NCBI GenBank assembly: GCA_002316835.1
Contig: DCEG01000049.1
Location: 1 to 9,230, forward strand
Source of the DNA: Bacteroidales bacterium UBA1035
Lineage (GTDB): Bacteria; Bacteroidota; Bacteroidia; Bacteroidales; Dysgonomonadaceae
Direction of reading: 5' to 3'
Length of the DNA stretch: 9,230 nt
A model generated the notes under the pieces. It did not search any database. It had not been told where the DNA came from and was given only the letters and a program-made list of their open reading frames with translations. The translations under genes were made by a program, and so were the position numbers. Shown one piece after another: positions 1-5,506 of this stretch. Within the stretch, counting starts at the first letter, position 1. Every line of letters begins with the position of its first letter.

Positions 1-20
1 ATTAACGCAACGCTACTAAT

Positions 21-46
21 GAATAATTACAAATTGCTAATTATTC
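21..46. repeat. AT-rich inverted repeat upstream of hisH
   Basis: The arms GAATAATTA (21-29) and TAATTATTC (38-46) are perfect 9-base inverted complements around an 8-base loop. The stem is almost all A/T, so it would be a weak RNA hairpin, and no clear T-tract follows. The surrounding 1-124 has no gene that I can support. Frame 1 is open only to the stop at 67-69 and resembles no his protein. Confidence 0.4.
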
Positions 47-91
47 GGAGAACAGATTTTTCTTTGTGAAAGAATAACCAATTCAACGAAA

Positions 92-122
92 AGCCAACAG
101 CCAATAGCTAACATCAGCCAAA
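92..122 (+). repeat. Degenerate heptamer repeat (AGCCAAC type) before hisH
   Basis: Three adjacent 7-base units, AGCCAAC (92-98), AGCCAAT (99-105) and AGCTAAC (106-112), are followed after three bases by AGCCAAA (116-122), which runs into the A-rich leader just before the hisH ATG. Low-complexity spacers of this kind are common between Bacteroidota genes. Nothing here shows a function; it may simply be slippage-generated spacer. There is no Shine-Dalgarno sequence, and only the A-run precedes the start codon. Confidence 0.5.
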
Positions 123-124
123 AA

Positions 125-703
125 ATGATTGCGATCATCAAATATAATGCAGGCAACATAACTTCAGTTAAAAATGCTGTGGAGCGATTAGGATTCGAGT
201 GTATTATAACTGATAATCCCGACGAAATCATGTGTGCCGAAAAAGTGATTTTTCCCGGTGTAGGCGAAGCCTCATCAGCAATGAAATACCTGCACGAAAG
301 GGGTCTGGATGCGATTATTAAATCGCTTCGGCAACCCGTTCTGGGGATTTGCCTGGGTCTGCAACTCATGTGCCGGTATTCTGAGGAAGGGAACACCGAA
401 TGCCTGGAGATTTTTGACACCGACGTAAAACTGTTTCCCTCAACAGATATTGTTCCGCATATCGGATGGAACAACCTGTACAACATAAAATCGCCTCTTT
501 TCGATAATCTGAAGGTGGATGATACGGTCTATTTCGTGCACAGTTACTATGCAGAAATCTGTTCGCAAACCATCGCAGGATGCGACTATATTTTACCGTT
601 CAGCGCAGCAATGCAACAAAATAATTTTTTTGCCACTCAATTTCATCCCGAGAAATCGGGTAGTGTTGGCGAAAACATTTTGAATAATTTTTTGATATTG
701 TAG
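125..703 (+). CDS. hisH: Imidazole glycerol phosphate synthase, glutamine amidotransferase subunit HisH
   Basis: HisH hydrolyses glutamine and passes ammonia through a channel to HisF, which makes imidazole glycerol phosphate and AICAR from PRFAR (histidine step 5, cytosol). The 192-residue protein is a class I (triad) glutamine amidotransferase of normal family length. The nucleophile Cys76 sits in GICLGLQLM. The rest of the triad is His174 and Glu176 in QFHPEKSG. FPGVGEAS (43-50), PHIGWN (111-116) and YFVHSYY (136-142) are further HisH hallmarks. The first residues, MIAIIKYNAGN, are the usual HisH N-terminus, which supports the ATG at 125. It is followed after 14 bases by hisA and belongs to a hisH-hisA-hisF-hisIE cluster. 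An upstream hisB would be expected just outside the window, but nothing in 1-124 shows it. Confidence 0.97.
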   Translation: MIAIIKYNAGNITSVKNAVERLGFECIITDNPDEIMCAEKVIFPGVGEASSAMKYLHERGLDAIIKSLRQPVLGICLGLQLMCRYSEEGNTECLEIFDTDVKLFPSTDIVPHIGWNNLYNIKSPLFDNLKVDDTVYFVHSYYAEICSQTIAGCDYILPFSAAMQQNNFFATQFHPEKSGSVGENILNNFLIL

Positions 704-717
704 ATGACAACCAAATT

Positions 718-1431
718 ATGAGAATTATCCCCGCCATAGATATTATCGACGGAAAATGCGTACGCCTGACTAAAGGCGATTACAGTACGCAAAAAATATA
801 CAACGAAAATCCACTGGAAGTTGCCAAGGAATTTGAAGCCAATGGAATTCGTTATTTGCATTTGGTCGATCTTGATGGAGCAAAATCGAAACACATTGTG
901 AATCACAATATTTTAAAAGAAATATCAACTAAAACTTCATTAATTATCGACTTTGGAGGAGGCATTAAAACCGACGAAGATATACGTATTGCTTTCGAAA
1001 ACGGAGCATCACAGATCACCGGAGGAAGCATTGCCGTGCAGCATCCCGAAACGTTTTTACAGTGGTTATCGACTTACGGAGCCGATAAAATCATCCTGGG
1101 TGCCGACAGCCATAACCGGAAAATCGCTACCCACGGATGGCAACAACAATCGGAATTGGATGTAGTGGATTTTATCGCCGATTACGAGCAAAAGGGTGTA
1201 AAATACGTCATTTGCACTGATATTTCAAAAGACGGAATGCTACAAGGTATTTCCGATGACTTATACACCGAAATCCTGCAAAAAACCAACGTAAATCTCA
1301 TTGCTAGCGGCGGTGTTTCATCTGTGGATGATTTGATAGAAGCAAGACGAATAGGCTGCGAAGGTGCCATAATCGGCAAAGCTATTTACGAAGGAAGAAT
1401 TAAACTGAACGAGTTACATATATTTACTTAA
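718..1431 (+). CDS. hisA: ProFAR isomerase HisA
   Basis: HisA carries out the Amadori rearrangement of ProFAR to PRFAR, histidine step 4. The 237-residue product is a complete (beta/alpha)8 barrel. The N-terminus MRIIPAIDIIDGKCVRL carries the catalytic base Asp8, and GADSHN holds the catalytic acid Asp130. The two phosphate-binding half-barrel motifs are visible as IDFGGGIKT (77-85) with TGGS (101-104), and IASGGVSS (195-202) with AIIGKAIYEG (217-226). The ATG at 718 is chosen because it gives this conserved N-terminus. No Shine-Dalgarno sequence is seen. A five-codon ORF (704-721) lies between the hisH stop and this start, and its TGA overlaps the hisA ATG as ATGA, which would suit translational coupling to hisH. 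Confidence 0.97.
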   Translation: MRIIPAIDIIDGKCVRLTKGDYSTQKIYNENPLEVAKEFEANGIRYLHLVDLDGAKSKHIVNHNILKEISTKTSLIIDFGGGIKTDEDIRIAFENGASQITGGSIAVQHPETFLQWLSTYGADKIILGADSHNRKIATHGWQQQSELDVVDFIADYEQKGVKYVICTDISKDGMLQGISDDLYTEILQKTNVNLIASGGVSSVDDLIEARRIGCEGAIIGKAIYEGRIKLNELHIFT

Positions 1432-1443
1432 ATAATAGTCAAC

Positions 1444-1472
1444 TGTCATTCTTCGTTGCACTCAGAATGACA
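1444..1472. repeat. REP-like palindromic element between hisA and hisF
   Basis: The 9-base arms TGTCATTCT (1444-1452) and AGAATGACA (1464-1472) are perfect inverted complements around an 11-base loop. Read on the - strand, the unit has the form TCATTCTGAG...GAAGAATGA. I recognise this as a dispersed intergenic repeat type seen in many Bacteroidota genomes, though that is recall and not a search. It fills half of the 58-base hisA-hisF spacer. It lacks a T-tract on the + strand, so it looks more like a repeat or mRNA-processing hairpin than a terminator. Confidence 0.6.
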
Positions 1473-1489
1473 TTCAAAAAGAAAACTTT

Positions 1490-2245
1490 ATGCTTAAAAA
1501 AAGAATAATCCCCTGTCTTGACATCAAGGATGGACGAACCGTAAAAGGTGTAAATTTCGTAGGACTTCGTGACGCCGGTGATGCCGTAGAACTGGCTAAA
1601 CGATACGTGCAGGAAGGTGCTGACGAACTGGTGTTTCTCGATATCACAGCTACCGTGGAAAAACGTAAAACTTTGACAGAGTTGGTGCACCGCATTGCCA
1701 AAGAAATCAATATTCCGTTCACCGTTGGAGGCGGAATAAATTCTGTTGAAGATGCACGAACAATTATAAAAGCCGGTGCCGATAAAGTGAGCATAAACAC
1801 GGCAGCGGTCAATCATCCCGAAATTATTTCGGAGATCGCAGCCGAGTTTGGCAGTCAGTGCGTGGTGTTGGCTATCGATACCAATCTAGATAACGGTGAA
1901 TGGATAGTATATATTCACGGCGGCAGAACTCCTACCCTACTTCAGACAGTGGATTGGGCAAAGGAAAGCGAACGGCTCGGTGCCGGAGAAATTCTACTCA
2001 CATCGATGAGTAACGACGGCACAAAAAACGGTTTTGCGATTGATATTACTGAAGCGGTTTCTGCCGCCGTGAACATTCCGGTTATCGCTTCGGGCGGTGC
2101 GGGTACCATGCAACACTTTGCTGATGTTTTTCAGCAAACAAAAGCGAGCGCAGCGCTGGCAGCCAGTATTTTTCATTTTGGCGAAATACCTATTCCCCAG
2201 TTGAAGCAGTTTTTGAATGAGAAAGATATTCCTGTAAGAATTTAA
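1490..2245 (+). CDS. hisF: Imidazole glycerol phosphate synthase, cyclase subunit HisF
   Basis: HisF is the cyclase partner of HisH. It uses ammonia from HisH to convert PRFAR to imidazole glycerol phosphate plus AICAR, which returns to purine synthesis. The 251-residue (beta/alpha)8 barrel is full length. Catalytic Asp11 lies in IIPCLDIKDGRTVKG, and catalytic Asp130 lies in VVLAIDTN. Further family motifs are FTVGGGINS (77-85), DKVSINTAA (98-106), LLTSMSNDGTKNGF (169-182) and VIASGGAGT (198-206). The C-terminal segment SIFHFGE (226-232) is also typical. The start at 1490 gives the standard N-terminus. The gene sits 58 bases after hisA, with a palindromic repeat in the spacer, and 42 bases before the preferred hisIE start. 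Confidence 0.97.
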   Translation: MLKKRIIPCLDIKDGRTVKGVNFVGLRDAGDAVELAKRYVQEGADELVFLDITATVEKRKTLTELVHRIAKEINIPFTVGGGINSVEDARTIIKAGADKVSINTAAVNHPEIISEIAAEFGSQCVVLAIDTNLDNGEWIVYIHGGRTPTLLQTVDWAKESERLGAGEILLTSMSNDGTKNGFAIDITEAVSAAVNIPVIASGGAGTMQHFADVFQQTKASAALAASIFHFGEIPIPQLKQFLNEKDIPVRI

Positions 2246-2249
2246 AATC

Positions 2250-2270
2250 GTAGAGACGCGTTGAATGCGC
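2250..2270 (+). repeat. Possible remnant of a GTAGAGACGCG-type dispersed repeat
   Basis: The hisF-hisIE spacer contains GTAGAGACGCG followed by TTGAATGCGC. The intact form I recall from cyanobacterial and Bacteroidota genomes is palindromic, with a second arm reading CGCGTCTCTAC. Here the second arm has decayed after GCGC. The unit lies between two coding regions, and its ATG (2265-2267) begins a nine-codon mini-ORF that overlaps the hisIE start. Membership in the family is from memory. Confidence 0.35.
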
Positions 2271-2287
2271 CTGAATTTAAAACGTAT

Positions 2288-2875
2288 ATGAACATAAATT
2301 TTGAAAAAAACGACGGATTAGTCCCAGTTATAGTACAAAATGTCAACACATTACAAGTGTTAATGTTAGGCTATATGAACAAAGAGGCCCTCGAAAAAAC
2401 CCGTCTCGAAGGCAAAGTTACATTTTTCAGCCGTAGCAAAAACCGATTATGGACAAAAGGGGAAACATCGGGGAATTATCTTATCGTGAGCGAAATTCTG
2501 GAAGATTGCGACAACGATACGCTGCTGATTAAAGCTATTCCACAAGGCCCAACTTGCCATACCGGTGCCACATCATGTTTTGCCGAGGAAACACCGAAAG
2601 GGTTTCTCTATGAACTGGAAAAAGTTATCGAACAACGAATTTCCGAAAAATCAGAAGGTTCTTATACAAGCCGGCTTTTCAACAGCGGAGTAAATAAAGT
2701 AGCACAAAAAGTGGGTGAAGAAGCCGTGGAACTTGTTATCGAATCCAAAGACAACAATATTGATTTGTTTAAAAACGAAGCTGCCGACCTACTCTATCAC
2801 TTCCTTATTTTACTGAAAACAAAAGAGTTAAAACTGGAAAACATCGAACATGTCTTGAAAGAAAGACATAAATAG
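2288..2875 (+). CDS. hisIE: Bifunctional phosphoribosyl-AMP cyclohydrolase / phosphoribosyl-ATP pyrophosphatase HisIE
   Basis: This fused enzyme performs histidine steps 2 and 3: the HisE part hydrolyses PR-ATP to PR-AMP, and the HisI part opens the PR-AMP ring to give ProFAR. With the ATG at 2288 the protein has 195 residues. The HisI domain (about 1-105) carries SRSKNRLWTKGETSGN (48-63). It also has the acidic metal site Asp73/Asp75/Asp77 in EDCDNDTLL. The zinc cysteines Cys74, Cys90 and Cys97 have the 16- and 7-residue spacing of the family. The HisE domain (about 106-195) carries GSYTSRLF (124-131) and KVAQKVGEEAVELVIE (137-152). A longer frame from TTG at 2261 adds nine residues of no family character encoded by repeat-like DNA, so I prefer the ATG. 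The next gene starts 11 bases after the stop. Confidence 0.95.
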   Translation: MNINFEKNDGLVPVIVQNVNTLQVLMLGYMNKEALEKTRLEGKVTFFSRSKNRLWTKGETSGNYLIVSEILEDCDNDTLLIKAIPQGPTCHTGATSCFAEETPKGFLYELEKVIEQRISEKSEGSYTSRLFNSGVNKVAQKVGEEAVELVIESKDNNIDLFKNEAADLLYHFLILLKTKELKLENIEHVLKERHK

Positions 2876-2886
2876 TTATGTGTTAG

Positions 2887-3513
2887 ATGGTGCGATACAG
2901 TAAAAATTTCAGTCAGTTGTACGATGAAGTAATGTATCTTCCTGATAAGATATTCTTGAAATTTCGTCGAAAACGACTCTTATCGGGATTATCGGGGAAA
3001 ATTTTAGAAGTAGGTGTAGGAACAGGAACCAATTTCCAACATTACAACAACGATACTGAAGTTATCGGAATAGAACCATCGCCATATATGTTTACAAAAG
3101 CCGAAAATCGAAAAAACCGACTACCTTTCCCTAATCGGTTTACCTTACACAATATCGGTTGCGGATACTCCGAAATGCAAGGCCTCATTCAACCCGAATC
3201 GCTGGATGCCGTTGTCTGTACGCTGGTGCTCTGCACAGTTCCCGAACCCCAAAAAGCACTTACTAACTTTATGAAATGGCTCAAACCAGGCGGGCGTCTG
3301 ATAATTCTGGAACACGTGCGAGCACACCATCGCGTGGGAATAAAGGCACAAAATCTCCTTAATCCCGCATGGGAAAGATTAGCCGAAGGCTGCCAGCTCA
3401 ATCGCCCGACCGATATTCTGCTTGCCGAATCGGGATTTCAGCTTGTTCGAGAAGAATACTTTTGGTTAGGGCTACCTTTCTACGAAGCGGAATTCAAAAA
3501 ACCAGAAAAATAA
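2887..3513 (+). CDS. Class I SAM-dependent methyltransferase (METTL7/UbiE-like), end of his operon
   Basis: This is a 208-residue Rossmann-fold methyltransferase. The SAM-binding glycine motif is LEVGVGTGTNF (40-50), followed by the acidic residue that would hold the ribose, Glu63 in GIEPSP. DAVVCTLVLCTV (107-118) is the motif II region, and LKPGGRLIILEHV (132-144) is the post-II region. The VVCTLVLC, EHV, NPAW (159-162) and GC-x-L-x-R (168-173) pattern resembles the METTL7 (TMT1) group, which in animals methylates thiols. That resemblance is from memory, and the bacterial substrate is unknown. There is no signal peptide, so it is probably cytosolic or membrane-peripheral. It begins 11 bases after hisIE with no terminator between, so it is probably co-transcribed. 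A UbiE-like lipid or quinone methyltransferase is the alternative. Confidence 0.85.
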   Translation: MVRYSKNFSQLYDEVMYLPDKIFLKFRRKRLLSGLSGKILEVGVGTGTNFQHYNNDTEVIGIEPSPYMFTKAENRKNRLPFPNRFTLHNIGCGYSEMQGLIQPESLDAVVCTLVLCTVPEPQKALTNFMKWLKPGGRLIILEHVRAHHRVGIKAQNLLNPAWERLAEGCQLNRPTDILLAESGFQLVREEYFWLGLPFYEAEFKKPEK

Positions 3514-3521
3514 TGTAAGTG

Positions 3522-3551
3522 TTTGAAATTAATTAAAGTTGTGTATATTTG
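3522..3551 (+). promoter_or_regulatory. Bacteroidota-type promoter for the outer-membrane protein gene
   Basis: TTTG (3522-3525) and TATATTTG (3544-3551) are separated by 18 bases. This matches the primary Bacteroidota sigma consensus TTTG-N19-TAnnTTTG with the spacer one base short. Transcription would start near 3557, leaving a leader of about 25 bases before the ATG at 3583. An 11-base palindrome, GTTAT-C-ATAAC (3555-3565), lies on the predicted start site. Confidence 0.75.
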
Positions 3552-3582
3552 CGCGTTATCATAACCTCTAAAGCTGACAATT

Positions 3583-4155
3583 ATGTGCAAAATGAACAAG
3601 CAGAAAAATAGACAAAAGTATCATTTTGAGTATTTTATAACCCAAACAAAACTTGTATCCTCAATTATAATTCTTTTTCTTGCCATTACCTCCGCTTTTG
3701 CGCAAGAGATAGATAAACCCAAACATTTTGGAATTCAGGGAGGAATAATTACCGGTATTTTAGGCGGTGGTTTCGGGCCAAGTCTTTCATTTCATTATGC
3801 TCTTCGGCCCGATAAAGTATTACAGCCGGAAATAGCACTATCATTCGAAAGCCAAAAAGGAGAAACCTTTTTATCCGGATATAGCTCAAGCAGCTCTGCA
3901 CTCAGTTTGACAGCCGGAGCAAGAATCAATATCCGACCTCAAGCGAACTGGAATCCTTCATTGCTGATTTTGGGAGGAATAATGTCCGGAAAAGATAAAT
4001 CCAACAGATATGACGATCCCGGTAGCTCAGGCATTTCCGGAGCCATTAATATCGGCGTTTCAAACACCTTTAATAAAAAAAATATGATTACTCTGGGAAT
4101 ATTAAATGGAGAATATATTGATGGATTTTACTTGAAATACGGCTACTGGTTTTAA
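3583..4155 (+). CDS. Small exported outer-membrane beta-barrel protein
   Basis: The 190-residue product starts with a long Lys/Arg-rich segment (residues 1-23). A hydrophobic core (24-36) follows, then a signal peptidase I site after SAFA (37-40, cleaved before Gln41). The mature 150 residues alternate polar and apolar positions, with glycine-rich turns, for example GIQGGIITGILGGGFGPSLSFHY, LTAGARINIRP and INIGVSNTF. They end in GYWF; a terminal Phe is the usual signal for BAM-mediated insertion. The size fits a barrel of about eight strands, as in the OmpX/OmpW or PorT-like folds. No ligand or function can be read from it. ATG at 3592 (Met4) is an alternative start that also keeps the signal peptide. 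A dedicated promoter lies just upstream. The next gene has its own promoter, so this looks monocistronic. Confidence 0.8.
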   Translation: MCKMNKQKNRQKYHFEYFITQTKLVSSIIILFLAITSAFAQEIDKPKHFGIQGGIITGILGGGFGPSLSFHYALRPDKVLQPEIALSFESQKGETFLSGYSSSSSALSLTAGARINIRPQANWNPSLLILGGIMSGKDKSNRYDDPGSSGISGAINIGVSNTFNKKNMITLGILNGEYIDGFYLKYGYWF

Positions 4156-4230
4156 AAACGCTCAGCGATAAATTGAATCTTGTAAATACTTAAATCTATA
4201 CCCTCTTACTAAAAAAAATTAGCAAATAAT

Positions 4231-4261
4231 TTTGTTTCGCTCAATTGTCATTATATATTTG
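4231..4261 (+). promoter_or_regulatory. Consensus Bacteroidota promoter for the SGNH hydrolase gene
   Basis: TTTG (4231-4234), a spacer of exactly 19 bases, and TATATTTG (4254-4261) match the Bacteroidota consensus TTTG-N19-TAnnTTTG at every defined position. The predicted start site is near 4267, which gives a leader of about 130 bases before the ATG at 4396, unusually long beside the 25-base leader of the preceding gene. The rest of the 240-base gap 4156-4395 is AT-rich. I see no convincing terminator for the upstream gene in it. Confidence 0.8.
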
Positions 4262-4297
4262 CTCATCGGCAATACCGAATTTTGAATAGGAGAATCG

Positions 4298-4348
4298 ATG
4301 TGCGACATTTTCCGAATAACAGTTTGTGGACATTTTGTCTTTCTATAA
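4298..4348 (+). CDS. Possible 16-residue leader ORF with its own Shine-Dalgarno sequence
   Basis: Within the leader of the SGNH hydrolase gene, AGGAG (4288-4292) stands five bases before an ATG that opens a 16-codon frame, MCDIFRITVCGHFVFL, ending in TAA at 4346-4348. A good Shine-Dalgarno site stands out because most other starts in this window lack one. The frame is too short for statistical support, shows no family resemblance, and contains no run of one amino acid of the kind used in attenuators. It may be chance. If translated, it could tune expression of the hydrolase 47 bases downstream. Confidence 0.25.
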   Translation: MCDIFRITVCGHFVFL

Positions 4349-4395
4349 ATTCAAAAGTTTAACAGGAATTAATAATCACAGTTTATTTAAAAAAA

Positions 4396-5391
4396 ATGAA
4401 GAATCCCATTACCGTTAATGAATTACAGGCTTTGCTCAATAATGAGAATACAGTAGCCGAGGCTTTAGAGTTTTATTATGAATACGTTCCTACCAGTCCT
4501 TTTACCGGTGAGTATCAGCTTAAAAGCCACATCCAGATTATTGAGGATGATGATTTTGCCGATTCTGCTATTCGCAACTATACGCCTTTGTTTATTATCA
4601 GAGAAAAACTGCTGGAAGATGCTAACAACATTGCAAAAAAGCAAAGGGATAAATTATTTCAACAAAGAAAATCCGATAAAAACCGTAAAATCCTTGTAAC
4701 AGAAGGAGATTCATGGTTTCAATATCCGAAATACAAAAAGCTCGGTATTGAACTCTCCAAGGAAGTGAAGGATGTTATAGACTACATCATAGATGAACCG
4801 GGATATAACGTAAAAAGTCTGGATGCAGCAGGCGACGTAATTAGAAATATGTTTCACTTGAGTGAATACCTGGACATCATAAGTGAACTTAAGCCGGATG
4901 CATTCATTTTAAGTGGCGGTGGTAACGATTTTTTTGAAATTTTCCCGGATATGCTGAAAAACGGTACTCCCGATTCCATCGATACTTATTTAAAAATCAG
5001 TTGGAAAACGGAAATAAAGGTTATCGAAACATATTATAAAGGTTTTTTGGATATTCTTACAAAAGAATTTCCCGATTTGCCCATAATTCTTCATGGTTAT
5101 GACTATATAATGCCCAGAACGGATGGAAAATGGATCGGGAAACCCATGATAGAGAGAGGAAAATTGAAATTGGATAAGGACAGAAAAACACTGATAAAAC
5201 TGATTATGGATGAATTCAATCACGCGATTTTTGAATTATCTGAAAAATACAACAATGTTTATTTCATTGACTTGCGAAATACGGTTCCTCAGGACAAAAA
5301 GTTCTGGCACGATGAAATCCATCCCAACGATGACGGATTTAAATTGGTAGCTGATAAATTTATCTCGAAGTTGAAGTCTTTAGGAATATAA
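4396..5391 (+). CDS. Cytosolic SGNH/GDSL-family hydrolase with N-terminal extension
   Basis: The 331-residue protein has the four SGNH blocks. Block I is VTEGDSWFQYP with nucleophile Ser106. The block II glycine is Gly146 in DAAGD. Block III is LSGGGNDFF with Asn177. Block V is WHDEIHPNDDGF with Asp306 and His309. The family comprises esterases, lipases, thioesterases and acyltransferases; the substrate cannot be read from sequence. There is no signal peptide, which is unusual because many bacterial members are exported. Residues 1 to about 95, before the catalytic domain, form an acidic then lysine-rich helical-looking segment that I do not recognise. It could be a protein-interaction or substrate-selecting domain. 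The start follows an A-run, and alternative in-frame starts would cut into this region. It has its own consensus promoter and appears monocistronic. Confidence 0.85.
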   Translation: MKNPITVNELQALLNNENTVAEALEFYYEYVPTSPFTGEYQLKSHIQIIEDDDFADSAIRNYTPLFIIREKLLEDANNIAKKQRDKLFQQRKSDKNRKILVTEGDSWFQYPKYKKLGIELSKEVKDVIDYIIDEPGYNVKSLDAAGDVIRNMFHLSEYLDIISELKPDAFILSGGGNDFFEIFPDMLKNGTPDSIDTYLKISWKTEIKVIETYYKGFLDILTKEFPDLPIILHGYDYIMPRTDGKWIGKPMIERGKLKLDKDRKTLIKLIMDEFNHAIFELSEKYNNVYFIDLRNTVPQDKKFWHDEIHPNDDGFKLVADKFISKLKSLGI

Positions 5392-5439
5392 TTTTGTCTT
5401 AGGTCATCTTTGCATGCGTTTGTGTTTTTTGACAAAATA

Positions 5440-5468
5440 AAACTGCCCCGAAAAAATCAGGGCAGTTT
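5440..5468. terminator. Intrinsic terminator between convergent SGNH hydrolase and carB units
   Basis: The arms AAACTGCCC (5440-5448) and GGGCAGTTT (5460-5468) are perfect 9-base complements around an 11-base loop, within which GA/TC can pair again. On the - strand the hairpin is followed by TTTTATTTTG, a good U-tract, and lies 38 bases past the carB stop, so carB is its clear client. On the + strand the U-tract is poorer, but the stem probably also stops readthrough from the hydrolase gene, 48 bases after its stop. Confidence 0.85.
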
Positions 5469-5506
5469 AAGTCTATTGTCTTGGTTCTTTAATCTCCAAG
5501 TCTATT

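Noticed and set aside
1..69. Possible end of a preceding gene (hisB)
   Set aside because: The frame open to 67-69 does not resemble a HisB C-terminus. The earlier stops at 3-5 and 17-19 leave too few codons to judge.
37..486. 149-residue open frame on the - strand across hisH
   Set aside because: It lies opposite hisH, whose catalytic motifs are intact, and its translation shows no family character. It is a shadow frame.
1439..1816. Overlapping - strand frames opposite the start of hisF
   Set aside because: They are antisense to the conserved HisF N-terminus, and two such frames overlap each other here, as expected of shadows of a real gene.
2261..2287. TTG-initiated extension of hisIE
   Set aside because: The nine extra residues come from repeat-like DNA and have no counterpart in HisIE proteins as I know them. 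The ATG at 2288 gives the usual N-terminus.
4209..4220. CTAA...TTAG pairing as a possible terminator for the beta-barrel gene
   Set aside because: Only four A/T-rich pairs form around an A-run, too weak for an intrinsic terminator.
5391..5438. 8-base inverted repeat ATTTTGTC / GACAAAAT after the SGNH hydrolase stop
   Set aside because: The arms are 32 bases apart and AT-rich. The stronger hairpin at 5440-5468 explains termination better.
5469..5506. Nine-base direct repeat AAGTCTATT (5469-5477 and 5498-5506) after carB
   Set aside because: Only two copies occur in AT-rich spacer, with no flanking structure, so chance is sufficient.
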